64,000 nucleotides of DNA from Marinobacter salexigens (GCF_018860765.1 NZ_JAHKPV010000018.1:124489-188488), one strand, 5' to 3'; numbered from the stretch's first letter, positions 41,079 through 50,816 are shown. Program-made: numbers and translations. Notes: generated by a model from the letters alone, not told the origin.

Positions 41079-44000
41079 TCAATCATAGACCAGTTCTACG
41101 CACTGGTCGCCCACCAGATACTTCAATTCCAGCAACAAGTTGTCATCCGGCTGCACACGCCAAGCCTCTCCCAACTCAATTCTAGTACTTGCTTCCGGAC
41201 TGCAGTATTCAATCCATACGGGGCTGCCGTCGCAACGAAAAGGCCGTAGGGTGCTGTCGATTTTATCCAACAGTCCATTCTGAAGCTGGTCAGCATGCAA
41301 GTTCAACTTCAAGCCCTTGCTGAACTGCTTGCGCGCACTAGGTACGTCCATGACCGAACTGACGCGCATTTTCATCTGCCCAGAGTAGTCATCGTGGCTT
41401 ACCTGACCTTCAACCACAATCACCTGATCTGATTGCAACAACTCGCGGTTTTCAAAGAACGCCTCAGAAAACAGTGTTGCCTCAATTCGCGCGCTGCGGT
41501 CATCCAGTGTAATAAAGCACATGGTGGAGCCGGTGCGAGTTTTCATGGTTCGCTGAGCAATCACCAGCCCGGCGACTCGTTGCGGTGATTTATTGGGTTT
41601 TAAATCCGATATAGATGAGCGCACAAAGCGCCGAACTTCGCGTTCATATTCATCAAACGGATGGCCCGTAAGATACAGCCCCAGAGTGTCTTTCTCGCCT
41701 TTCAGGCGCTGCTTCTCGGGCCACTCGCGCACGCCCACCACATCAGCATAGGGATCGCCGCCGTCACCGGCTTCCAGCATATCGCCGAACATATCCACCA
41801 TACCGACGGATTCATTGCGCGATTGTTGATCCGCCTGTTGAACAGCTTTGGGGATACTGGCCATCAGTTGGGCCCGACTAGCACCTAGCTTGTCCATGGC
41901 ACCGGAACGAATCAAGGCTTCCATCGCCCGTTTGTTGATTTTTTTCAAATCCACCTTTCGGCAGAAGTCGAAAAGGTCCTGATAAGGTTCGCCGCTGGCT
42001 CGACCTTCTACTATGGCCTGAATCGGGCCTTCACCCAACCCTTTGATAGCACCGAGGCCATAGACAATCTGACCTTCATCATTAACGGTAAAGGTATACT
42101 CCGAGCGGCTTACATCCGGCAGTACCAAGTCCAGCTTGAGGTTGCGGCACTCTTCAACCAGCGTGACAACTTTGTCCGTATTCTGCATATCTGCGGTCAA
42201 AACTGCAGCCATGAACTCAGCGGTATAGTGGGCCTTCAACCACAGGGTCTGGTAAGACACCAATGCGTAGGCAGCAGAGTGAGACTTGTTAAAGCCGTAA
42301 CCAGCAAACTTTTCAACCAAATCAAAAATGTTTTCAGCAAGGGTTTTATTGATCCCATTGCTTTCACACCCATCGAGGAAAAACTGCTTTTGCTTAGCCA
42401 TTTCCTCGGGCTTTTTCTTACCCATGGCACGACGCAGCATATCCGCGTTACCCAGACTATAGCCACCCATCACCTGAGCAATCTGCATGACCTGCTCCTG
42501 ATAAAGGATAACCCCATAGGTAGGCTCCAGAACCGGCTTCAAGCCTTCGTATTGATAATCAGGGTGGGGGAAAGACATCGGTTGCTTACCGTGCTTTCGG
42601 TCAATAAAGTCGTCCACCATGCCCGACTGCAATGGCCCGGGGCGGAACAGCGCAACCAAAGCGATCATGTCCTCTAGAGAGTCTGGCTGTAGGCGACGGA
42701 TTAGATCCTTCATGCCTCGGGATTCCAGCTGGAATACGGCGGTGGTATCCGCTTTTTTCAGCATTACGAAGGAAGCCGGGTCATCCAGCGGGATTTCATT
42801 GATGTCCAGCGGCGGCAATCCCCGGCTCTCCCTCCGCGGATTAATCATTTTCAAAGCCCAGTCGATGATGGTCAGCGTACGCAGGCCCAAAAAGTCAAAC
42901 TTCACCAGACCAGCGTCTTCCACATCGTTTTTATCGAACTGGGTCACCAAACTACCGCCATCATCGTCACAGTACAGCGGCGAGAAGTCGGTAATTTTGG
43001 TGGGTGCGATCACCACGCCACCGGCGTGTTTGCCGGCGTTCCGGCACACACCCTCAAGCTTTAGGGCCATCTCCCAAATTTCCTGAGCTTCTTCATCCTG
43101 CTCTAGGAATTCCTGAAGGCTTGGCTCCTGCTCAACCGCTTTACCCAAAGTCATTCCCACTTCGAAGGGAATCATTTTGGACAGCTTATCTGCGAGACCA
43201 TAGGATTTGCCCTGCACACGGGCCACATCTCGCACTACCGCTTTCGCCGCCATGGTGCCGAATGTAATGATCTGGGAAACCGCCTCCCGGCCGTATTTTT
43301 CGGCTACGTAGGCAATAACCCGATCCCGCCCTTCCATACAGAAGTCGACGTCAAAGTCGGGCATGGATACCCGTTCCGGGTTAAGAAAGCGTTCGAACAG
43401 CAAGTCGTATTCTAGGGGATCCAAGTCGGTGATAAGCTGAGCGTAAGCAACCAACGAACCCGCACCGGAACCGCGGCCCGGACCAACGGGTACGCCGTTG
43501 TTCTTAGCCCACTTGATAAAGTCCATTACGATCAGGAAGTAGCCTGGGAATCCCATCTGGATGATGATATCCAGCTCGAAATTCAGCCGCTTGTAGTAGG
43601 CTTCGCGCTTACTGTCGTAATCGGGATCGTCTTTGGGCAAGGTTTTGGCCAGACGGTCTTCCAAACCATCCTCAGACACTTTGCGGAAGTATTCATCCAT
43701 GGTCATGCCTTCCGGCACCGGATAATTGGGCAAGAAGTATTCGCCCAATCGCACGGTAACCGAGCAGCGCCGCGCTATCTCGACAGTGTTTTGGATGGCT
43801 TCGGGTACATCGCTGAACAACTCAATCATTTCTTCAGCGCTGCGCAAGTATTGTTGGTCGCTGAAGCGGCGATCACGTCGGGGGTCGTCTAGTGCACGGC
43901 TTTCACCGATACAGACCCGAGCCTCATGGGCTTCGAAGTCATCAGCCTCCAAAAAATGCACGTCGTTTGTCGCTACAACGGGAAGCCCTAGCTCCTGAGC

Positions 44001-44561
44001 AAGTTCGACACTCATGTGCAGGCAGTCTTCATCACCAGGCCGGCCGGTTCTTTGTAGCTCCAGATAATAAGAGCCAGGGTAAAGGTTCATCCAATACTCA
44101 GCCCGAGCTTTCGCCAGTTCGGGTTTGTCAGCCAGCAAAGCCTTACAGACATCACCCATTTTAGCCCCAGACATGGCAATCAAGCCTTCAGCTCTGGTCT
44201 CTAGCCATTTGCGTTGAACAATCGGCTTGCCAAAACGCTGACCCTCCGTGTACCCAAGGGAAATGATTTCTGTGAGATTGAGGTACCCTTGGTTGTCGCG
44301 GGCTAGCAAGGTTAGGCGGAACGGAATTTCCGGCTCGTCTGGGTTTTCTAACCAAAGGTCCGCACCGATAACCGGTTTGACGCCTGCCCCGGTTGTCGTT
44401 TTGTAGAACCGCACCAGCGAGCACATGTTCGACTGCTCCGTGAGACCTACAGCAGGCATACCAAGCTCCACAACTCGTTCGACCAGAGGCTTTACGCGAA
44501 CGAGGCCGTCCACCATGGAATGTTCGGAGTGCACGCGAAGGTGTACAAAAGTCTGCGACAT
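41079..44561 (-). CDS. dnaE: DNA polymerase III subunit alpha
   Basis: Replicative polymerase, 1160 residues like E. coli DnaE. An N-terminal PHP domain (FVHLRVHSEHSMVDG, GLTEQSNMCSLVRFY) is followed by the palm with the catalytic aspartates in MPDFDVDFCMEGRDRVI, and SGAGSLVAYAQLITDLDPL in the finger/palm region. The helix-hairpin-helix and OB domains follow, with a clamp-binding-like VGMVDMF near residue 930. The ATG at 44559-44561 (MSQTFVHLRV) matches the family N terminus; the ATG seven codons upstream has no ribosome site. Confidence 0.98.
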   Translation of the reverse strand: MSQTFVHLRVHSEHSMVDGLVRVKPLVERVVELGMPAVGLTEQSNMCSLVRFYKTTTGAGVKPVIGADLWLENPDEPEIPFRLTLLARDNQGYLNLTEIISLGYTEGQRFGKPIVQRKWLETRAEGLIAMSGAKMGDVCKALLADKPELAKARAEYWMNLYPGSYYLELQRTGRPGDEDCLHMSVELAQELGLPVVATNDVHFLEADDFEAHEARVCIGESRALDDPRRDRRFSDQQYLRSAEEMIELFSDVPEAIQNTVEIARRCSVTVRLGEYFLPNYPVPEGMTMDEYFRKVSEDGLEDRLAKTLPKDDPDYDSKREAYYKRLNFELDIIIQMGFPGYFLIVMDFIKWAKNNGVPVGPGRGSGAGSLVAYAQLITDLDPLEYDLLFERFLNPERVSMPDFDVDFCMEGRDRVIAYVAEKYGREAVSQIITFGTMAAKAVVRDVARVQGKSYGLADKLSKMIPFEVGMTLGKAVEQEPSLQEFLEQDEEAQEIWEMALKLEGVCRNAGKHAGGVVIAPTKITDFSPLYCDDDGGSLVTQFDKNDVEDAGLVKFDFLGLRTLTIIDWALKMINPRRESRGLPPLDINEIPLDDPASFVMLKKADTTAVFQLESRGMKDLIRRLQPDSLEDMIALVALFRPGPLQSGMVDDFIDRKHGKQPMSFPHPDYQYEGLKPVLEPTYGVILYQEQVMQIAQVMGGYSLGNADMLRRAMGKKKPEEMAKQKQFFLDGCESNGINKTLAENIFDLVEKFAGYGFNKSHSAAYALVSYQTLWLKAHYTAEFMAAVLTADMQNTDKVVTLVEECRNLKLDLVLPDVSRSEYTFTVNDEGQIVYGLGAIKGLGEGPIQAIVEGRASGEPYQDLFDFCRKVDLKKINKRAMEALIRSGAMDKLGASRAQLMASIPKAVQQADQQSRNESVGMVDMFGDMLEAGDGGDPYADVVGVREWPEKQRLKGEKDTLGLYLTGHPFDEYEREVRRFVRSSISDLKPNKSPQRVAGLVIAQRTMKTRTGSTMCFITLDDRSARIEATLFSEAFFENRELLQSDQVIVVEGQVSHDDYSGQMKMRVSSVMDVPSARKQFSKGLKLNLHADQLQNGLLDKIDSTLRPFRCDGSPVWIEYCSPEASTRIELGEAWRVQPDDNLLLELKYLVGDQCVELVYD

Positions 44562-44635
44562 AGCGTCAGGTAATTCCTGCATGTGTATTCATTAAAAGGA
44601 TTTGAGTGGTCGGGAACACCGTGCCCGAGAAGCGC

Positions 44636-45103
44636 TCACCCGCCAATCAATGCGCGTATATCGGCTTCCGTCTGAGGGCCGAAACGAGCCTCCACGAGAT
44701 CCCCTTCGGGGTTAACAATGAAGGTTGCCGGTAAGGCAACCGGGAGCTTCCAGTCGAATTCGGGGCCCGGATCCTGACCAAGCATGGTGTATTCAATGCC
44801 CATTCGTTTACCGAGATCTACTAAAGCTTGTCCTTTCACATCGTCAAAGTTGATGCCAAGCACGGTAATATCCGGCGCTTTGTCCAGCTCGTTAAATTCC
44901 GGGATTTCTTCCAGACAAGGCTTACACCATTCAGCCCAGTAATTAACCAACACCCACTGGCCCCGCAGGTCATCCCAGACGAGTTTTGGGCCGTCGGCTC
45001 TTTCCAGCTCAACTTTTTGGCAACCGGCTAATGCAACCGTTAAAAATACCGCTGCCGTAACTACTGCTCTCCGAGTTAACCGGCGGATGACAGGGTTCTG
45101 CAC
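44636..45103 (-). CDS. TlpA-like thioredoxin-fold lipoprotein
   Basis: Membrane-anchored thiol-disulfide protein facing the periplasm. From the GTG at 45101-45103, which has AGGAGG seven bases upstream, it has 155 residues: a signal sequence with lipobox (VALAGC), then a TlpA/ResA-type thioredoxin domain with the redox motif WAEWCKPCLEEIPEF and the cis-Pro loop ALPATFIVNPEGDLV. Members reduce cytochrome c haem-binding cysteines or other periplasmic disulfides; the substrate here is unknown. It is divergent from arsC with 68 bases between. Confidence 0.9.
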   Translation of the reverse strand: MQNPVIRRLTRRAVVTAAVFLTVALAGCQKVELERADGPKLVWDDLRGQWVLVNYWAEWCKPCLEEIPEFNELDKAPDITVLGINFDDVKGQALVDLGKRMGIEYTMLGQDPGPEFDWKLPVALPATFIVNPEGDLVEARFGPQTEADIRALIGG

Positions 45104-45171
45104 GGGAAAACCTCCTGTTAGACTGCTTGCCACAAATAATTGCAGCTCCATTTCAACAAACAGGCACGAAC

Positions 45172-45525
45172 ATGACAGAACCCATCCGGATTTTCCACAA
45201 CCCCCGCTGCTCAAAATCTCGCCAGACGCTCGAACTACTCACGGAACGAGGTATTGAACCGGAGATTATACGCTACCTGGAAACACCGCCAACAGAGCAA
45301 GAACTTTCCGATATTCTTGAGGCGCTCGGCCGCCAGCCGCGCGAACTAATGCGCACCGGCGAAAGTGAATTCAAAGATCAAGGTCTGGACAACCCGAGCC
45401 TTACCCGAGACCAACTGATTGCTGCTATGGTAGCTAGCCCAAAGTTGATTGAAAGACCCATTGTGATCGCCAACGGCAAAGCTGCCGTGGGACGCCCACC
45501 GGAAAATATTCTAACCATTCTTTGA
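45172..45525 (+). CDS. arsC: Arsenate reductase ArsC family protein (YfgD-like)
   Basis: Glutaredoxin-dependent reductase fold, 117 residues, with the catalytic segment IFHNPRCSKSRQTLELL (Cys13) and ERPIVIANGKAAVGRPPE near the C terminus. The sequence is closest in my memory to E. coli YfgD, a chromosomal ArsC homologue, and no arsenic-resistance genes (arsR, arsB) are present, so its true substrate is uncertain. The ATG at 45172 is preferred over an upstream frame that would overlap the divergent gene's control region. Confidence 0.92.
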   Translation: MTEPIRIFHNPRCSKSRQTLELLTERGIEPEIIRYLETPPTEQELSDILEALGRQPRELMRTGESEFKDQGLDNPSLTRDQLIAAMVASPKLIERPIVIANGKAAVGRPPENILTIL

Positions 45526-45555
45526 TTGTACGACCGCCGACTAAAGGAAGCCAAA

Positions 45556-46161
45556 GTGTCTGAGCAACTGCCTTATGTTCTAATTCTCTATTACAGCCGC
45601 AACGGACAGACTGCGGAGCTGGCAAGCCAGATAGGCCGTGGCGTCGCAAAGGTGAAGGGTATCGAGGCAAAACTGCGCTCCGTTCCCATGGTTTCGCCCG
45701 ATACAGACGCATCCTTGCCTCCAGTTCCAGATACGGGTGCGCCTTATGCCAGCAAGTCTGACCTCGCTAATTGCGCAGGTCTGGCTATTGGCAGTCCCAC
45801 CCGGTTTGGCAATATGGCAGCACCGCTCAAACACTTTCTCGACACCACTGGGGACCTATGGCTTGGCGGCGCTCTAGAGGGCAAGCCAGCGGGGGCATTT
45901 ACCTCAACCGGAAGCTTGCACGGCGGCCAAGAGGCTACATTACTGACGATGATGATACCGTTGCTGCACCACGGCATGGTGTTATGTGGGCTTCCCTATA
46001 CTGATGGAAACCTCAGTGAAACCACAACTGGCGGCACACCCTATGGCCCCACACACTGGGCTGGAACTGCGGAGCAACAACCGTTGAGCAAACATGAAAA
46101 GGCCCTCTGCCAGCTATTTGGTGAACGCCTTGCAAATCTGGCACTTAAGTTAGCTGATTGA
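45556..46161 (+). CDS. wrbA: WrbA-family NAD(P)H:quinone oxidoreductase
   Basis: Flavodoxin-like FMN enzyme of 201 residues that reduces quinones by two electrons. FMN-binding segments are ILYYSRNGQTAELASQI, GSPTRFGNMAAPLKHFLD, and AGAFTSTGSLHGGQEATLL; the end has GTPYGPTHWAG. The GTG at 45556 follows AAAGGAAG, so that start is used rather than the frame running back to the arsC stop. It is cotranscribed with arsC. Confidence 0.92.
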   Translation: MSEQLPYVLILYYSRNGQTAELASQIGRGVAKVKGIEAKLRSVPMVSPDTDASLPPVPDTGAPYASKSDLANCAGLAIGSPTRFGNMAAPLKHFLDTTGDLWLGGALEGKPAGAFTSTGSLHGGQEATLLTMMIPLLHHGMVLCGLPYTDGNLSETTTGGTPYGPTHWAGTAEQQPLSKHEKALCQLFGERLANLALKLAD

Positions 46162-46214
46162 CACAAACACAGCCTCGCCACGTAAAGCACTTTATATTTT
46201 TCGGGAATTCAACA

Positions 46215-46574
46215 ATGCTCCACAACCCCAAAGCCCGGCACACCGCCCACGCAACCCAGCTTCTGTATTTGGCGGTACTGGCAACCCTTTTGATCACCAC
46301 CTTTTACCCGGCACCGGTTGCAGGCGTTTCCATAGCCCTTATGCTATCCGTTAAGCTGATACCGCTGCTCGCACTGGTGGTGCCAGTGTTCCGTGGCAAT
46401 AATAGAGGCTATATTTGGTTAGCTTTTGCAGTAATTTTTTACTTTACTCAAGCAGTGGTTACCTCGTGGCTTAGTCAGGGTGCACCTGGTCCTGTCGTGC
46501 TTATGATCCTGACATTCCTGTTGTTCACTGTGGCCATGATTCATTTGAAAGTGAACCGGCCAGTTGCAGATTGA
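46215..46574 (+). CDS. DUF2069 membrane protein
   Basis: Small polytopic membrane protein of 119 residues with four hydrophobic helices (starting LLYLAVLATLLITTFY and ending VVLMILTFLLFTVAMI) and a short basic N terminus. It belongs to the DUF2069 family, which is commonly encoded after wrbA in Gammaproteobacteria; function unknown. The ATG at 46215 has CGGGAA upstream. A TTG start overlapping the wrbA stop is an alternative that would add 19 residues. Confidence 0.8.
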   Translation: MLHNPKARHTAHATQLLYLAVLATLLITTFYPAPVAGVSIALMLSVKLIPLLALVVPVFRGNNRGYIWLAFAVIFYFTQAVVTSWLSQGAPGPVVLMILTFLLFTVAMIHLKVNRPVAD

Positions 46575-46603
46575 TTCGCCCCAATTCCGAAAAGTGATCC
46601 TCC

Positions 46604-48430
46604 ATGGCTGATTTCACGAAAGCAGAGCACACACCGTCACATTCTTCTAAGCCGCCTGCGCCTCCAAGAAGCATTCTAACATTGCGGGATATTTGTACGG
46701 CTCTGGTCAGCGACGGTGAAATCAATCAGGAGAGCGCTGAGCGGGTGCTCTCTGCCAATCTCGGCGCTGCCAGCAGTCAGACAGCAAAACGTCACCCTCT
46801 GGAACTTGTTGCTATTGCTGCGCTTACAAGCGAAAAGAGCGGCAAAACCCTCGATCTCGACCGTCTTACGCAGTGGCTTGCAGGATGGGCTGGCCAGCCC
46901 TATTACCACATTGATCCATTAAAAATAGACACACCCGCGATTGCCCGGGTTATGTCTTATGCATTCGCCCAACGCCACGGCATTCTTGCCGTTGAGATTG
47001 GGCCGGACGAAATAGTAGTGGCCAGTGCGGAGCCCTTCAAAATCGACTGGGAGGGCAACCTACACCAAGCAGTGCGCAAAGATATTCGTCGCGTAGTGGC
47101 AAACCCCGAAGATATTCGGCGCTACTCCGTCGAGTTCTATCAGCTCGCGAACTCTGTGAATAAAGCCAGTGGTGGTCAAGGCCCGAGCAACAGCGCAGGT
47201 CATCAGAACCTAGAACAACTACTGGACTTAGGCGCAAGCGACAGCGCAGATGCCAACGACCAACACGTTGTACGCATTGTCGACTGGCTACTCCAATATG
47301 CCTTTGATCAGCGCGCCTCTGACATTCACATTGAGCCAAGACGCACCCTAACCCACATACGCTTTCGGATCGATGGCGTGTTGCACAGCGTTTACGAGTT
47401 TCCTGAACATGTGGGTATGGCCATCACCAGCAGGCTAAAAATTCTGGGGCGACTGAATGTTGCCGAAAAACGCAGGCCTCAAGATGGCCGCCTAAAAACT
47501 CGCAAGCCCGATAACAGCGAAGTAGAGCTTCGTTTGGCTACCATGCCAACGGCGTTCGGCGAAAAAATGGTCATGCGAATATTCGACCCTGATGTGTTGC
47601 TGAAGTCCTATGAACAGCTGGGGTTCAGCCGCGAAGACCGGGAGCGCTGGCAGGAAGCAACCTCAAAGCCCCACGGAATTGTGTTAGTTACCGGCCCTAC
47701 AGGGTCTGGTAAAACCACAACGCTGTACTCCACCCTGAAGCAGATCGCATCTGCCGAACTGAATGTTTGTACCATTGAAGACCCCATCGAAATGGTGGAG
47801 CCAGCATTCAATCAGATGCAAGTTCAAACCAATATTGACCTGAGCTTTGCTTCCGGCGTTCGGGCGTTACTGCGGCAAGACCCCGACATCATTATGATTG
47901 GGGAGATACGCGATTTGGAAACCGCTGAAATGGCGGTTCAAGCAGCCCTGACCGGACACTTAGTGCTCTCAACCCTGCACACCAACGACGCGCCAAGCGC
48001 GCTGACTCGAATGATGGAACTGGGCATTCCTCCCTATCTCATCCGAGCAACGGTATTAGGCGTTATGGCCCAACGCTTGGTTCGCACGCTCTGCCCACAT
48101 TGCAAAGTCTCAGCGCCCGTTGACACGCAGGCCTGGCAGACGCTGACTAAACCCTGGAAAGCCCCACCACCAAAACACTTCCATAAACCTGTAGGTTGTC
48201 TGGAATGCCGCAATACCGGCTACCTTGGCCGTGCGGGCGTGTACGAAATCATGACGCTGTCGGGCGCACTCACGAGCCAGATTACTGACCACTGCGAACT
48301 TGAACAGCTAAGGCTGGACGCTTATCGAGAAGGCATGAAATCACTGAGGTTGAGCGGCGCGCAAAAAGTGGCCAGCGGCCAGACCACCGTTGAGGAAATT
48401 CTCCGAGTTACACCGGCAAGCCAACGCTGA
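46604..48430 (+). CDS. PilB/GspE-type secretion ATPase
   Basis: Hexameric assembly ATPase of the type II secretion/type IV pilus extension family, 608 residues. An N-terminal MshEN-like domain (about residues 20-180) precedes the core with Walker A VTGPTGSGKTTTLYSTL, the Asp box TIEDPIEMVEPAFNQMQV, Walker B RQDPDIIMIGEIRDLETAEM, a His box LVLSTLHTNDAPSALTRM, and a four-Cys zinc site CPHC...CLECRNTGYLG. No pilin, platform or secretin gene is adjacent, so its partner system must be elsewhere. PilB is usually beside pilA/pilC/pilD, so this is probably a second, orphan copy. It is 29 bases after the DUF2069 gene. Confidence 0.9.
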   Translation: MADFTKAEHTPSHSSKPPAPPRSILTLRDICTALVSDGEINQESAERVLSANLGAASSQTAKRHPLELVAIAALTSEKSGKTLDLDRLTQWLAGWAGQPYYHIDPLKIDTPAIARVMSYAFAQRHGILAVEIGPDEIVVASAEPFKIDWEGNLHQAVRKDIRRVVANPEDIRRYSVEFYQLANSVNKASGGQGPSNSAGHQNLEQLLDLGASDSADANDQHVVRIVDWLLQYAFDQRASDIHIEPRRTLTHIRFRIDGVLHSVYEFPEHVGMAITSRLKILGRLNVAEKRRPQDGRLKTRKPDNSEVELRLATMPTAFGEKMVMRIFDPDVLLKSYEQLGFSREDRERWQEATSKPHGIVLVTGPTGSGKTTTLYSTLKQIASAELNVCTIEDPIEMVEPAFNQMQVQTNIDLSFASGVRALLRQDPDIIMIGEIRDLETAEMAVQAALTGHLVLSTLHTNDAPSALTRMMELGIPPYLIRATVLGVMAQRLVRTLCPHCKVSAPVDTQAWQTLTKPWKAPPPKHFHKPVGCLECRNTGYLGRAGVYEIMTLSGALTSQITDHCELEQLRLDAYREGMKSLRLSGAQKVASGQTTVEEILRVTPASQR

Positions 48431-48469
48431 CTTCAAGGCGAGTGTTTGCTAAACAAATACAAGCAGCCG

Positions 48470-49525
48470 TTATGCTCCCGGCCTCAACCCACACTGTTCA
48501 AGCAGCGCTTGCCACGCTTTAGTGTGGGTAGTCACGGCATTATCCAGATTGGCCCACGCACTATCGTGGCCTTGTAAAGCCAGCGCCGAGCGGCTCCACT
48601 CTTGAAACACTTTCGGCATTACCTCTGCCTGCATGCTGGCAAGTTCAGATAAGGGCTCTATCAAATCTGTGCGGGCGCGACGTATATCGGCGAGGTAGGG
48701 TTGGATTTTTCCAATGTAGATACTGAAAAACATACTTTGAACGATATCAGACTGGCTATTTGGTTTGCCGCTGAAGCACAGCGGGCGAGCATTCAACCGC
48801 TGGCGAATGAGGCGTGTGCCGTCTTCGAGACGCGCCGCAACCAGTCGAGCGCTATTGAGCAACTGGCCTGCCCGGTATTCCGCTTGCCAGCGCTGGTGCA
48901 CCTTGCCCCAGGAGCTCAAATCTACATCAAGATTCTGTTCAAGTAGTCCAGCCACCGATTTATTTAACTGGCGCGCATCGCGGGCAAGGTCCGAGAGTGC
49001 GTTTTTTGCTTCTACCGGGTACTCACCTTTGGCGAGCGTGAATAGTGTTTCAACCTCTTCCACGCTCCAGGTTGCGTTCCAAACCGCGACTGGAAGTGAT
49101 TCACGCTTACTGGCAATAGCCTGCTTTAAGACGCCTTCAAGCTCTTGACCCTCTACCGTTTCCAAACACTCGGTAGCGGCCCGGATAAAGCGCACCTCAT
49201 AACGCAACCGGTTAAGGGGTTGCATCACCTTGCCCATGACAGAATTTTTCTCCCCCACCACATACTGCAACTCACAGCCGTACAAGGATAGAAAATCGAG
49301 CATGCCCAATTCCAGCTCAGGCATTGGCAGCACACGGTTACGCCGTCTTGGAATGGGCTTTGCTGCAGGCACCTCCGACAATACCGGTTCTGTATCCAGC
49401 ACCCGCCCAACCCGCTCTACATACTCCTCCATCATTGGGCGAGCATCCGAGAAAGGTTTGCAACCTGCCAGCAGCAGAGCGGCCAAGGTGGGAGTGAACA
49501 ATCTGGCGGCGATGGATGCTGGCAC
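48470..49525 (-). CDS. DUF3080 lipoprotein
   Basis: Predicted lipoprotein of 351 residues: signal sequence with lipobox ALLLAGC (Cys22), then a helical, mostly soluble domain of the DUF3080 family, recognisable by RNRVLPMPELELGMLDFLSL, LYGCELQYVVGEKNS and SALALQGHDSAWANLDNAV. Function unknown. The GTG at 49525 has a strong AGGAGG site seven bases upstream. It follows mtnC by 41 bases and may be the last gene of the hydroxylase/methionine-salvage run. Its 3' end faces the PilB-like gene. Confidence 0.82.
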   Translation of the reverse strand: MPASIAARLFTPTLAALLLAGCKPFSDARPMMEEYVERVGRVLDTEPVLSEVPAAKPIPRRRNRVLPMPELELGMLDFLSLYGCELQYVVGEKNSVMGKVMQPLNRLRYEVRFIRAATECLETVEGQELEGVLKQAIASKRESLPVAVWNATWSVEEVETLFTLAKGEYPVEAKNALSDLARDARQLNKSVAGLLEQNLDVDLSSWGKVHQRWQAEYRAGQLLNSARLVAARLEDGTRLIRQRLNARPLCFSGKPNSQSDIVQSMFFSIYIGKIQPYLADIRRARTDLIEPLSELASMQAEVMPKVFQEWSRSALALQGHDSAWANLDNAVTTHTKAWQALLEQCGLRPGA

Positions 49526-49566
49526 ATTTACCTCCTAGACCAGCCCGGATGGGGGCTGGAAACCAG

Positions 49567-50259
49567 TTACCGCTTTTGCAGCAGGGCGGCGTCCACCTCG
49601 GCAAACCCTCGGGCAACAAAACGCTCCGTTTCTGGCAAATCACCATCACGGACCAACCACGCCGTTTCCATACCCGTAGCCTCGGCCGCCTCAAGTTCGG
49701 CTTCAACATCTGAGAGGAACAGAACCGTTTCGGCCTCGACACCAAGCTCCTTGAGAATATTTCGGTAGGCTTCTGGTTCTTTTTTGCCACCAATTCTAGT
49801 GTCGAAATAGCCGGAAAAGAACGGTGTAAAGTCACCAGCCGTAGTAAAGCCAAAGATCAGTTTCTGAGCTTTCACCGAACCTGAAGAGTATACGTATAAA
49901 CGCAAGCCACGGTCGTGCCAGTGTTGCAGGTACTGTGCGGCATCTTCATAGATATGGCCCTGCAGTTCGCCTTTCTGATACCCCTGCTCCCAAACCATTC
50001 CCTGAAGGGCCTTGAGCGATGTGACCTTACGGTCCTCGCGAATCCATGTTTGGAGAATTTCAATCAGCGCTTCGGTATCGCCTCTGTCCACGTCTGCATC
50101 CTTGGCTACCGAATCCAGTTGCCCGGACACCTCAGGTGTGTCGCAATACTCGCGGACAAAACCCGGCAAGTGCTCTGCCGCATAGGGAAACAGGACATCG
50201 TGCACAAAGGAGATTGAACTGGTCGTACCTTCAATATCCGTAAGAATGACCCGGATCAT
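49567..50259 (-). CDS. mtnC: Enolase-phosphatase E1
   Basis: Bifunctional HAD enzyme of methionine salvage: enolises 2,3-diketo-5-methylthiopentyl 1-phosphate and then removes the phosphate, giving acireductone. 230 residues. HAD motif I is VILTDIEGTTSSISFVHDVL, motif II YVYSSGSVKAQKLIFG, and motif III/IV FLSDVEAELEAAEATGM. The ATG overlaps the mtnD stop by four bases. Confidence 0.96.
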   Translation of the reverse strand: MIRVILTDIEGTTSSISFVHDVLFPYAAEHLPGFVREYCDTPEVSGQLDSVAKDADVDRGDTEALIEILQTWIREDRKVTSLKALQGMVWEQGYQKGELQGHIYEDAAQYLQHWHDRGLRLYVYSSGSVKAQKLIFGFTTAGDFTPFFSGYFDTRIGGKKEPEAYRNILKELGVEAETVLFLSDVEAELEAAEATGMETAWLVRDGDLPETERFVARGFAEVDAALLQKR

Positions 50260-50816
50260 GCTGTCACCCCCTCTAATTCCTCAAAGCGCGGTAGGCGCGA
50301 GGAAATATCTTCTCCGGTAAAGTCTGCAACCCAGCCTTCAGGGTTGGTAAACAGGCGAATGCACGTAAACTCCGGCTCTGGCCCCATATCGAACCAGTGC
50401 CGAGTGCCCTGCGGCACGCTGATCAGATCGTTTTCCTGGCACTGAACAGCGAACACTTGATCGCCAAGGTGTAAGTAGAAAATGCCCAGCCCGCGCACGA
50501 AAAAGCGCACTTCGTCTTCACTGTGAATGTGCTCATCGAGAAACTTGTTTCGGAAAGCCTCTTTCTGAGGATTATCCGGATTCAGGCTTACCACATCGGC
50601 GGTTTGAAACCCGCTCTCGGACTTCAGCTTTGCAATCTCAGAGCGATAGGCTTCCAGAATCTGTTCTGGCGCTGCATCTGCTGGCAGATTCTGGGTTGGC
50701 CAACGCTCAAAGCGGACGCCCTTGCTGTTCAGTAACTCGCCGATTTCACCTGAGTCATGGGTTACGGTTGGTGCAGCTTTCGGGTTGTGTGCGTCAAAAA
50801 TACTCAAAGTTGTCAT
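50256..50816 (-). CDS. mtnD: Acireductone dioxygenase
   Basis: Cupin dioxygenase that converts acireductone to 4-methylthio-2-oxobutanoate (Fe form) or to methylthiopropionate plus CO (Ni form). 186 residues. The metal ligands are seen in FLDEHIHSEDEVRFFVRG (His, His, Glu) and GTRHWFDMG (His). Starts and stops overlap mtnB and mtnC by four bases each. Confidence 0.96.
   Translation of the reverse strand: MTTLSIFDAHNPKAAPTVTHDSGEIGELLNSKGVRFERWPTQNLPADAAPEQILEAYRSEIAKLKSESGFQTADVVSLNPDNPQKEAFRNKFLDEHIHSEDEVRFFVRGLGIFYLHLGDQVFAVQCQENDLISVPQGTRHWFDMGPEPEFTCIRLFTNPEGWVADFTGEDISSRLPRFEELEGVTA

Noticed and set aside
44605-44630. Small stem TCGGG/CCCGA between the TlpA-like gene and dnaE
   Set aside because: Five pairs with a nine-base loop and no T-run; too weak to call a terminator.
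45172-45525. Arsenic-resistance operon
   Set aside because: Only an ArsC-fold gene of YfgD type is present; no arsR, arsB or acr3 accompanies it.
48430-48469. Terminator between the PilB-like and DUF3080 genes (TGTTTGCTAAACA)
   Set aside because: A five-pair stem without a T-run; probably chance.
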